A stretch of DNA of 64,000 bases from Didymodactylos carnosus (taxonomy: Eukaryota > Rotifera > Eurotatoria > Philodinida > Philodinidae), in NCBI GenBank assembly GCA_905250885.1, contig CAJNOQ010000074.1, positions 1 through 64,000 on the forward strand, read 5' to 3'. Both the position numbers and the translations under genes were made by a program. Of the stretch, positions 40,635 to 51,677 are shown in pieces (position 1 is the first letter of the stretch; the number at the start of each line of letters is the position of its first letter). The notes below the pieces were generated by a model. That model searched no databases. It was not told where the DNA came from and saw nothing but the letters and a program-made list of their open reading frames with translations.

Positions 40635-43600
40635 GTAAGTACAAACAGATTTTTATTTATTTATCTTTTACAAGTCAAATAAGTTCCTGTTTTGAGTATA
40701 TGTAACTATTATATCGTCATCCGATTGTATTCATTCTGTTTCCTTTCTATGACAGATATTAATGAAGTTATCCGTAGAACAATATAGCCGACTCTTCACA
40801 AAATACTTTAAAAAAGCGTTGAAATATACACATTTATTTTAGTAATTTTTATTCGAAAATATGTATTTTTCATGTAGTCACACATGCATATAATCGATTA
40901 ATTTTTTTTTTTGAAAATTTTTCGTACATTTTTTTGCTGTTTTTTTTTACGGTACCTTGTCTAATATTGTGGTGCTTTGTTTTGTAGGAAAAAAGCACGG
41001 ATCACGTTACAGAAAAGAAAAGGAATAAAAATAAAAAACATTATTCATTCAACACGTACACAATCAATTTTTTTAATGTTGAAAATATGAAAATAAATAA
41101 TACATCTCAATTTTTTAGCTCGATGATGGCCATGCTATTTATATCTAAATTAAGAGAAACTATGCAAGCTAGTTTTCTTGCATGATCGTCATTCTGTCTC
41201 ATAAATTCAAGTGCGGGCCTGGAAATTTTCTGGTGTACGTGTTCTTTTAAACGGAGTACGTTGAGGTAACATGTATTGCATTAGTATATTGATCAAAAAA
41301 TCAGCACCTTCTATCAACGAAGGAAAATTACATTATTCATCCGTAACTGTTCGTTATCAAACGGCAAGCTTTATAAATCATAAGAAACCTAGACGCTCAA
41401 AATAATGTGTTTATTGCATTGCTTGAATCATTTTCAAATTTTTTTTGCTGTCTATATAAATCAGAGTTGGAATCGGCCCGGTAAACCGATACCGGTATTT
41501 CACCGGTTGAAACGTTTTAAAACATCTGCTCTTTTTACCCTGTTTTTCGTCAAAAAACTAAAATTTCACATCTTTTTCTGTCAGAATAAATAAGATGGTG
41601 CTCAAGATAGATATTATTTTCATCACTTGTTTTAAGGTTCAATGTTATAGACTCGCTATTGTGAAGGTTCTCTCATGTGTACTTGCAAACTATTTCATTT
41701 CTGGGAGAAATTCTTTCTGAAAATCGATTTTCAAAAAACTTCGACAGTTTTTCGCCAGTATTTTACCGGTTTTCGCCGATTTTTCACTGGTTTAAGTTAT
41801 AATTCCAACCGGCCAGTTTACCGGTGGGACCGGACCGGTTCCAGCTCTGATATAAATTGATTATTAATGAGTTAAAATCCCTCTATTTCTTCATCATGTC
41901 TACCTATTTTATTTTCATAAGTTTCTATGCGATTCAAAATATGATAACGGAACCAATTAAATTCGCATACATCTATCAAAAGATTATGATGACCTTATGT
42001 TTATTTCTACCATTTCTGTACTAGTCAATAATGGGTAAAAGAAAGATCTGCTGGCCAATGATTGATGCTTTGAGTATAGTCAAGAAAAATGATGACAAGG
42101 AGAAATGAAAGGGAGCTGTCTGGCTAACGAAAAACCCTCACCAAATGATTTCTCGAATTTTCCTCGGTATGTGGTTCATAATAGATAGTGTCTGATGCTG
42201 AGCATAAATCTGATATTCGTTTGTCCCTATAGGACCTTCTTGAATGCGTCTATAAAAACTGAATTTCTAGAGAACCACCAGGTTATCCTAGTATTTGTCC
42301 TTCTCTCCACTTGATATAACAGTGATAATAATATTCGTTTCACATCAATGTCGTATTGTACGCCGATATTGACAAAAGGAGAAGAAATATAAAAATACTA
42401 TTCGCTTTAGAGAAAGGTTGCATCAACTGACACAGAAAAATAAATCTCTTTTTATATTGATAGAAAATAAAAGAGTGTTAGTTAGAACATTATGTTGAAA
42501 TAAATTTCAAATTTATATACATCGTAATTACCGTGACCTTTTTCCAATTTTATGTGCATGAAATGGTTTTGATATTTCTTTTCATGATATTACAAAAGGT
42601 TCATTTGCCTTAACCTGATAAATATAGAAAACTATCGCGATATATGAGAGTTACGCTTGTACACACTCTACGGTACGGTACGATACGAACAGAATTAAAT
42701 AAGCCGATTTCTATAAGAAAATGGAAAATAAATTTTTCCTCTACTTAAGTTTTCCCATTTTAGAGAATTAGTATCTCTTTTGTAAAGATAAGCAGATATT
42801 TCCAGCAAATTCCACTTTACCTATTAGAACTCGTTCAAAATCACCTTATAGTTAAAATGACAGTAAACTTTTTTGTGCAAAAATCAGATATTTATCTCAA
42901 GAATGACAAACTTCTTTGTTCATTTAAAGATAAGACTAGCATTTAAAAACACTGCTTGACAGTGTGACTTATCAACGTGACACTATGGATAATTGTTTTT
43001 CTTTATATGCTTGTGTACAAGAAACAACGAATAACACAATATAATAACCTTTTTGTCTGTTATTCTTTGTTACAATTCTGTATATTTATCATGTAGTAGA
43101 TATCATAGAAAAACCAGACTATAATGAGAAGGAAAAAAAAATGTTGATATGTCTGTTTACATACCATATGTGAAGATGATATTAAGGATATTTTTAGAGA
43201 CAAGACTAGAGTTTTCCGAGTAGATATTTTCATATCTCAGTTGGTTCATATCACATTATGTAGAAAAAGACTTTTCATTTTTATGGTCACACATATGTTT
43301 TACTTTTAAATGTGGCACATGTACAACGTGATTTTCTGAAAAACAAAATTTACACAATAAGAATTTGGCTTTAGTTTTTTCTTTTCTTTCTTTTTTTATC
43401 TTCGTATTTGTTTTTCAAATAATTTTTTTTTTTTTATAACTCGCGTTTATAAAAAGAGCAAAGGTAAAATGTGTATGCATTATGCCGAGATATATTGTTC
43501 GAGCAGATCGAAGAGAAAGAAAAAGCGAAAGGGAAAAAAGTAGATTTTTTTTCGTTTTTTTTATTATTATTGTATAATATTTTCTATTTGGTTATTACAT

Positions 43601-46600
43601 GTGTCCTTCAGTTAGAACGCACATAGACTGTCGTTATTTTGTTGCCACTTCTGATTTATTTTTTATATTTTTCGAAGTACAAAAAAACAGTAAAAATACA
43701 GCACATTCACAATCGTGATCAGCCTGTGTATAGGAGTAAATTAAATGCATTTTGTACAGATATATTCTATATCTATTTGTTTGTGTAACAATAGTAGTAG
43801 TGATGAGGAGTATGCTGGCATGGGAAAGTGAAAAAAAAAGAAAGAACGAGAAAATTATTTTGGGTTTCCATTAGGATAAAATCTATCATAACATTCTATA
43901 TAGTGAGAGAAACAAGAAAAAAAAGAGAATCCGGTTATCGATAGGTTGTTTTTATTCTCTTCTTTTTTTTCCGGATAAATTATTTTTTGTAGTATTTTTG
44001 AAATACACTTTAATGTTTTAATCGTGATATTATTTGATAACCACAAGACATGTCTCTCGAAGATCAGCACGGAATTGATCCATCACAGGTGAGATGAGAT
44101 TAACATCGATTAGAATTTTGTTCGTGTTCATATTCTTAGAGCTGAGAAATTATACAAAAAAGATAAATTATTGGTCTGAAAATTTTCAGTTAACTGTAAA
44201 AATAGTCGATTTTCTGTTAATGCCTTGTTGCGGTTAGCGTGCGTCATAGTCAACAAAGATTGCAATAGACAGAATAAAATTTCAGACAAGAATTTGTATT
44301 TTTTGTCTCAGATTTGTTACATAATTTTTGTTCTTTTATTTTAGTCACCAATGTTGGATGAAAAAGTTGCCTATTCTGATAATAAATCACGTTTTAATCC
44401 GAGAGATTATTTTCCAGCAGCTTTGAAAGCACCCGATAAAAGTGTAAGTTTAGCATTCCATGTCATTTGTATCAAAACGATTGATAATCCTCTGAAATGT
44501 TTTGAGAAGAAAAAAACTTCGTTCAGTCACACGTATAAACAAGCATAAAGCCATCACAGCAGAACTGAATCTTTCCCTAAGTGAACTATAAATTGATAGA
44601 TCCTATGCTCTTAGTCTCAATAAATTTTATCTTCGCACTAATAACATTTTCGTTTTCTTTATTTAAGCAACCACCCAATGTATTGTTAGATGCCCGGTTT
44701 TATACAATGAAGAAGACAGCAATGACACTATTGTGTCTTCTTATTATCATAATGACAAATTCTGTGCAATTAAAACATGTTTTGAAACTTGGAAGCGCAA
44801 ATCATTCATTTTATAGTACACAAGTAGCTCTTGGTGTTATATCTGTTCTAATGTGTGCATTGATAGGTAAGTAAACTTTTGATTTTTTGATTTTTTTTTT
44901 TCGAATTCTTTATCTCATCAATTTCGGCCTCATTTTCATTCATTATTAATATGCCACTGTTTAATCATTAATTTATAACTAATTAAAAATAGAAAATTAT
45001 AAATAGATCAGCAATATTAGTTTTATACATTCATTCTATTAATGATTTTTTTTTTGAATGTATGAACATAAAAAAGAAACCTTGAATATCAAAATTTATG
45101 TAGACAACATCTGTGAAAATCAAATTTATCTCATTGTATTTGTCATTATTGTATGACACAATAACATATCAATAGATGATTTTTTTTTCTTTTTTTTTTT
45201 TATTGTTGAATACAATAATTTAATAATGTTCGTAGATCAATGTTACGAATGTTACCATTAGTGCCACTATTTTATGTTTTAGGTAGAAAAAATATCACTC
45301 ATCTTTATTCGTCTCTAATATTTATTTTTTCTACCTTCTTTCTTTGGAAGAAATTTTAACGTTTTTCTGATTTCTACATCCTTTAAGAGATTTTTATTAT
45401 CTCTATCCCTTAGGATTGATCACGTGTAATACCGGTTTACATTTCATAGTTTTAATCTATCTCATGCCACGACACTCTTACAAGTGACATATGACGTTTA
45501 TTATTCATAGTCAATCATATGAGATGTGTTCATTTTTTTATTTTATTTTTTGTTTCTTATGTTTTCTTTACAATTAAATATTGTTTTAGTGTATGAACTA
45601 CTCATGTGTGTTATAAAAACCGTTATAATTTAGTGTATTTGTAATCCTTTCGCTCCTCCCCTATTTTAGGATTAATTCAATTGTATTTGAGATTGTTTAC
45701 TAACTATGAAACAACATCAAACGGCGTTAAAACACAAACGCGACAAGAACATATTATAAACATTCTACCTATGGCATTATTTATTCTATTATTTATATTT
45801 AATACTATACTTTTTGGTTTCACAATTCGATGATTTCTTACATTGATATTGTACTGTGTGTGTATGTGTATGTGTAACGTAAATAAATGAAGAGTACTTC
45901 ATTAATTCGTTCCATTCCATAAAGTTCTTTTTTTTATACACCGTTTAATTTCTTTAATTATAAAAATTTCGAGATGAATTTTAAAAATTAAACTGTAGTT
46001 TATATAATAAAATATTCTTAATTTAATGTCGTAGATGTTTGAAACAAAAAGTTGAATAGAAACTTTCTTATCATATAATTGTTGTTCAAATCATTGATAA
46101 AAGTATTGGCATTCCATTAATAAGAGATAAACAATGTCGACGACTAGTGTTAGTTATTTAGTCAATTTTTACATATTGAAATACTATATTTTTTTCTTAA
46201 TGCTTTTTTTTTTTCTTCCACAAATATATCCATCGTTGTTTAATAGTGTAACTGGTATGAATAATAAATAACAATGAAGTAAAATGCAAATTAGCAAATA
46301 TAAATATCTAATTGAATGTTTACTGACAATCAAAATTTTTTTACTTGACATTATGTGTAGAATTTTTATAAATAATAAAAATATTGAGAGAAAAATCACA
46401 TTTCTATTTGGTAAATTGATTCTTTTTCCATTCAATAGTCATTCTTTTTTTTTTTCTTCCATTATTATTTGATATTATACTTTCACTTGTTAATTCATAA
46501 AATTATATCTAATTAATAATTCTTCTGTGTATTCTTAAATTTGTTTGTCTATTGTTGTGCTTGTTTGTTTGTTCATTTGGATAAAAAACATCTTTCTTTT

Positions 46601-47840
46601 TCTGTTGCAGGAATAATTTTAATGTATTCGATGCGGTGAGTGTCGATTCTTTCTGGCTATCTAAGTTAATTGTCAATATTAATATTTACTCATAATATTT
46701 TATTATTCTAGTGTTGACTACAATGATCAATACAAACAACACAAACTGGATTATATTGACAATTGTGTTATGATATTACTTTTTATATTAGCTATATTCA
46801 ATATTTTCATATGTGCTTGCAGTTAATAATTAATACAGTTGTTTCCTATACGCAAACGAGGGAAAATTGATTGCTTCAGGAACAATATTTCATCGTTCTT
46901 TCTTTCTTTCTATCTATCCATCTATCTTTTTCTCTCGCTCTATATATCGAATAAGAAAAGAGATACATTCTATTCTATTCGAAAAATATGTTTAGTATAG
47001 AATTTTTATATACATAAATACATATTACAAATACACACACAATTTTTGATATTATAATTAGATTGTAGTTTATTCTTTTTTTTTAATTTTAATTCATTTT
47101 TCTTCGAGGTTGAATGTTGTCTCAATTGCAAATATTTAATTACTTAGTAAAATAAGTATCTATGAACAGTATACCTTGTCATTTATGGTGGATTTTAGAT
47201 AATAACATCTATATGTGCTAATTTTGTTGGTGTCTACTTTCTTCTTTTTTCTTTTCTCTTTTTTTTTTTTTTATAGAATTTTTGTATTGTTTGGGAATGA
47301 TTTTTACATTTTATTTTTTTCGTGTTTCAATAGGTTTTAAAGGTTACAGTTATTTTAAATGTAACCTTATTTTCATATCTCAACTGAATAACTCTTTTGT
47401 TTTTGCTTCACAAACTGTACTCTGTTTCTATTGTTGAATGGTTTTTGTTTTTGTTTTTCTCTCTCAGTGAAATAAATAGGCTAAACGAATTATAATTAAC
47501 ATTAACAAGAACTATCTATTTTATAAAATATTTTTAAAATTTAAAATCAAATAACAGCGCATAGTTTTATCTTATATTCGGTGGTGATTGAATGAAACTG
47601 AAGCCGCAATTGGTTCTAGAAAGGTCGGATAATTCATAGATCTTGAATAAGAATAAGAAATATTTAACTATGTTTTTTTTTTGTGTTATTCTAGGCTTTT
47701 ACTTGATGTATTTATTAACTTTAAATTACAATGATGTATACAAACAACGAAAATTGGACTTTTTATCAAATATTGGATTAATATTGTTGTTTTCATTATT
47801 TATATTCAATATAGTTTTCGCTGTATTTCATTCAATTTAA
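40392..47840 (+). CDS. Ninjurin family protein with alternative first and terminal exons
   Basis: Ninjurins are small two-helix plasma-membrane proteins; vertebrate NINJ1 oligomerises to rupture the membrane in lytic death and also acts in adhesion. Shared exons: 44345-44443 (SPMLDEKVAYSDNK...) and 44668-44866, which holds ARFYTMKKTAMTLLCLLIII and the first membrane helices, corresponding to human YASKKSAAESMLDIALLMAN. Two first exons join in phase 0: 40392-40634 (81 aa, disordered) and 44050-44088 (13 aa). The donor at 44866 leaves phase 1 and can join any of three terminal sets: 45670-45833, 46611-46635 plus 46712-46826, or 47695-47840. Predicted sizes are 166, 158 and 160 aa from the short start, 234, 226 and 228 aa from the long one. 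All six chains are whole codons. Family is clear; orthology to NINJ1 or NINJ2 is not. Confidence 0.85.
41462..41849. mobile_element. hAT-type MITE with 8-bp target duplication
   Basis: A 388-bp element starting CAGAGTTGGAATCGGCCCGG and ending CCGGACCGGTTCCAGCTCTG, flanked on both sides by ATATAAAT (41454-41461 and 41850-41857). An 8-bp duplication plus CAGAG ends is typical of hAT transposons. The interior is rich in ACCGGT words and has no transposase. It sits in the long first intron of the ninjurin gene. Confidence 0.85.
44050..44088 (+). CDS. Ninjurin alternative first exon B (13 aa)
   Basis: ATG at 44050 gives MSLEDQHGIDPSQ, then a GTGAGA donor, in phase 0 with the exon at 44345. It is 256 bp upstream of the shared exon, and gives a protein of normal ninjurin size. 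Confidence 0.65.
45670..45833 (+). CDS. Ninjurin terminal exon 1
   Basis: Acceptor TATTTTAG then G-LIQLYLRLFTNYETT, a hydrophilic linker QTRQEHIINIL and the helix PMALFILLFIFNTILFGF before the stop. Its own AATAAA lies at 45882. It is the least like vertebrate ninjurin of the three ends. Confidence 0.8.
45882..45887 (+). promoter_or_regulatory. Poly(A) signal after ninjurin terminal exon 1
   Basis: AATAAA 49 bp after the stop at 45833, which would end transcripts before the next two terminal exons. Confidence 0.55.
46611..46826 (+). CDS. Ninjurin terminal exon set 2 (25-nt microexon plus last exon)
   Basis: Exon 46611-46635 gives IILMYSMR; after a 76-bp intron, 46712-46826 gives VDYNDQYKQHKLDYIDN and the helix VMILLFILAIFNIFICACS. 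KLDYIDN aligns with human KLDFLNN. No close AATAAA follows; the next is near 47469. Confidence 0.8.
47695..47840 (+). CDS. Ninjurin terminal exon 3
   Basis: Acceptor GTTATTCTAG then GFYLMYLLTLNYNDVYKQ, RKLDFLSN and the helix IGLILLFSLFIFNIVFAVF. It is closely related to set 2 and to vertebrate KLDFLNN. AATAAA at 47882-47887 follows 41 bp after the stop. Confidence 0.8.
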
Positions 47841-47881
47841 TATCATCATTTATTATTACTAAATTAGATATGATCTCAATT

Positions 47882-47887
47882 AATAAA
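47882..47887 (+). promoter_or_regulatory. Poly(A) signal after ninjurin terminal exon 3
   Basis: AATAAA shortly after the stop at 47840. Confidence 0.55.
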
Positions 47888-48999
47888 CAAATTGAACATT
47901 ACATATAGACGAAAGAAAAGTTATTCTGCTGTTGTAGATTAGTATCTAAGTAATTCTTTTTTGGGATATATATATATATATCTATATATATATATATATA
48001 TAGTTTTAATATTCTTGGATATTGGTTACCATTGTTAACTCTTCCTTCAAAAACATATTGCTTGTTTTATCAAAGAAAAAGTAATTCAATAACTTATCTC
48101 TCTCATGTTTCTCATGTGTATTTAGTTCGTCATTTTTCTTATCTTTCCAAACTTCTTCGTTTTTGGTGAATTAAGTCATCCTCGTGCAAGCAAGCATATA
48201 TTTCCAGCAATTTTGTTACAATCCGGTTCTTTTCATTATTCTATGCATACTACTATTCCTATTTACTATTTCATCTTTTTTTCTTTTTTTTTTTTTGGTC
48301 TATGTATAGAATTTATAGTGAACATCTTTTTCATCATATAGAGAATGCAATTGCAGCACTTTTTTTCTTTATGTTGTAGATCTATAATTTTACTCTTTTT
48401 ACCTTGTTAATCACAATTTTTTCTCTCGAAATAAAATTTATAATTATACATTTATCCTTGAAACATACGGTGTCAGAAATTTCATGAAAAGCCATCTCTT
48501 AAGCATACAATGTTCATTAGACTAGAAATTATGAAGAACTTAGAATAACTAGCGCGCTGGTTATTCAGAAGGGAGATTAAAAAGTCTGCTTACTTCAAAA
48601 GAGTTTTTCTTCTAATTTTTAAAAAAAAAAATAATTAATTTTCTTAATCTCATACAACCAAAGTAAGTTAAGTGTAAGTAATTCATTGTGGTAGTTTCTC
48701 AATCAAAGCTAAGTATCGATCACTATTTAGAAATTAAATAAACACAGTGATCACCATTTGACTCGATTTGATGAAGAATCGATAATCAACCAATCAGAAA
48801 GTCTTGGGATTCTTTTTTGCTAAATGTTTTCGTTTTATCCGTTGACAATGAATAAAAACGATTACATTATGATCTTATTTATGTCTAAGCATCGAAGCAG
48901 CAGCTGCTTATAGTGGCTGTTTTAGAATAGAAAGACAACAATATTACAAAATAAGATCGATGCTTAAAACGTATGGGACGGTGAAATCGAGAAAAAAAA
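47888..48999. repeat. Non-coding with (TA)n microsatellite at 47965-48002
   Basis: A near-pure TA dinucleotide run of about 38 bp, then AT-rich sequence with poly-T runs. No gene seen. Confidence 0.55.
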
Positions 49000-49937
49000 G
49001 TTCTATATTAATTTTGTTTTTGATATAGTATTGCGATGGAATATCCTGGAGACGTTTTTGTTTTAGAAAGAGCAAAGTGTTTAAGTACAAAAATATATAA
49101 AAGTGTTTAATCGAAAATGTTTCTTGGAGGCCACAAAAACCTTAGAACAAAGGGCACCGAAAAACTATTCTGCAACTTCGGTTCCAATTTTTTCATTCAA
49201 ATATATTTGATTGATCCTTTTCATTTACCGAATTTCGGTGTTTCCGAGCACAATATATATGAGTACACGAGACTGGTTCCATATAATATATATGAGCATG
49301 ACGAAGGTTTTCGTGTGATATTAAAAATATTGGTCGTGGGTACAAGAGACTGAATAGGAGACAGTTTGATTAAAAATTTAATTTGAGGTTTACAACGCTT
49401 TTGTCATATAATTTCACAGAGTAGCTGTGTTCTATTTCAAATAATATCATTTTGTATTAGGGACTTAATAAGCTTTGTTTTTCATGTAAAGTAAAATTTC
49501 TGGTAACTTTTCGCTCGGAGTAGAATTTATTTTTTCGACTACGATCGATAGTGATGAAAAATCAGTGACACCGTAAGATATTTTAGAAGCGTTCATTTCG
49601 ATCGTTACAAAGCACGCAGAAAATTTGTTGTTGTGCAGCAACAGTGACCTATCCTTACATTATGAAGTCTCATATAAAACAAGTAAAAACATAATCCTTC
49701 CTACTGGATGAATTTTTCTAAATTCGAAAAGATTGCAGAACAATTTTTCGGTGCCCTTTGTTCTAAGATTTTTGTGGCTTCCAAGAAACATTTTCGATTA
49801 AACACTTTTATATATTTTTGTACTTAAACACTTTTATATATTTTTGTACTTAAACACTTTGCTCTTTCTAAAACAAAAACGTCTCCAGGATATTCCATCG
49901 CAACACTATATCAAAAACAAAAAAATTAATGCAGGAC
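49000..49937. mobile_element. Foldback element, 0.94 kb, arms 170-200 bp
   Basis: Left arm about 49000-49177 and right arm about 49731-49937 are inverted copies: TATTGCGATGGAATATCCTGG on the left, CCAGGATATTCCATCGCAAC on the right, then GTTTAAGTACAAAAATATAT and so on to AAAGGGCACCGAAAAA. The right arm is longer because a 26-bp unit (AAACACTTTTATATATTTTT plus GTACTT) is tandemly doubled at about 49802-49853. The 550-bp interior has no coding frame of note. Confidence 0.8.
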
Positions 49938-51677
49938 TTTTGCCTGTATCGCAAAATGGCCTCTGAACGGTGAGAATCATCCAGACTCTTTATTTCTCCT
50001 GGTTTAGCCGCACGGTCTGGGACTTTTTGGGAGTTCCAGGACTAGTATGAAATCACATATTCGAACTCCCATAACAATTGGACATAGGAACCTAGTGGAA
50101 CTGATAAATTTGTGACTCACTCGAAATCGATCCAAAACACTTAAAACAGTCAAAATATTATTTTCAACTAAACTAAATTTTCACTAGGTTTCTGAAATTT
50201 TTCATGAGAACAAACCTTGTCATGAGTCTCAGCGTGATCAATAGTCCATGTTTCAGCTGTTATGGACTTTTGGACATATGATTTCTACCAGTGTTTTCTG
50301 TCAGGAAATAATGCAATGAAATCGCCTCTTTCGAATGACGAAAATCACAGGTCTCTTTTCATCTTCAGTCAAAAATTATACAAAAATCAACCAGTGCTAT
50401 AACTTTTTTGAATAAATAGGATTTCTTCAGTAGGTTCATGAAATAAGCAATCAAGTAAGCTAAGCCAAGCCCTCCCTTCTAAGAAATACGAAACTTTATA
50501 TATAAAGTTAATATGGAGATGAGCACTACTTTGGATAGATCGGAGTATCTACTCTTAAAATCTATGCTGTTTTTGATCAAACGAAGGTTTGTATTTTAAT
50601 ATGGTTTTTGTGAAGCCCCCAAAAATTTGATTTTTTAAAAAATACCCTGTTCTACACAAATATACTGCATAAAATAGATTATATAGATACTGTATTGAAA
50701 GCAAATAGTTTTGAATAAATAGTTTGAGATATCTCTCAGATCAAACTTTATAATACTTCTAACAAATCCTTAAAACATATGCTATATTGGTGCCATTTTA
50801 TATAAAAAACGACTTTTTTTGCTTTTCAAGTTTCTGCAAAGCTTTTCACTGTTTCACGTCATCGTAGAGTAGAGATTTTCTTGTTCTACCGCGTTCTGTC
50901 AAAAATTCGATAAAAGTTAAGAGATATAAAGGCAAATATTCCATTATATTCATATTTCATCATGAATAACGTTACACGACGATTTCGTCAATATCAGATG
51001 TAATTCGTCGAAAATATTTCTAGAGGCAGAGAAAAGGACGTAACAATGTTGTTACAAGCGTTTTTAAATACGAAATTGCTATCGTAATCATTGTCTTGTT
51101 GAAATAGTTCCACATCACAAAAACCATCGCTTAATTTCAACTGACGTCAGCAAAGTTTTAATATTAAACAAAATGAACTGTTGCTGTTAAAGCAATCAAG
51201 TTGATCTGTGATCCATTCACTTTTCAAAAACAGATAAAAGAGGAATGAAAATAGAATAAAAAAGAAAGGTTAGCAAGTACTCCCGTACACGCGGATCACC
51301 GTAGCGCTGGACAATCATCAGACTAGAAAGTGTGACTGGAATTCAGAAGAAAAAGGATCGCCTTTATAATATATGTGACAATGACAGATATTGTTTATAA
51401 AATATTCTATTCTATTTATTCACAAATGTATAAACTAATTGATTTCCCTGTTCTGTCACCAAAAAAGATAAGTGTGGATAGATCGAAATAAGAAACTAGA
51501 AAAGTTCTACCATCATGGTAAAAAGATCAGTTCCACAAAAAAAAAAAAAACGTTAATAAAACAGTAGAATCTGAAAAAGATTTTAGAAAACAAATTCTAT
51601 ATACAATATGGAAAAAGTTTTATTAAGAATTTTATTACCTGAGATAAAAGTGTATGAAAAGATTGCAAATAAGTATT
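49938..51677. other. Non-coding, nothing recognised
   Basis: AT-rich; the right end is the 3' UTR of CEP78, with reverse-strand AATAAA words near 51618 and 51631. Confidence 0.4.

Noticed and set aside
44581-44667. Upstream part of the open frame leading into ninjurin exon 3
   Set aside because: The frame is open by chance; the acceptor at 44667 and phase 0 joining from 44443 give the family-like protein.
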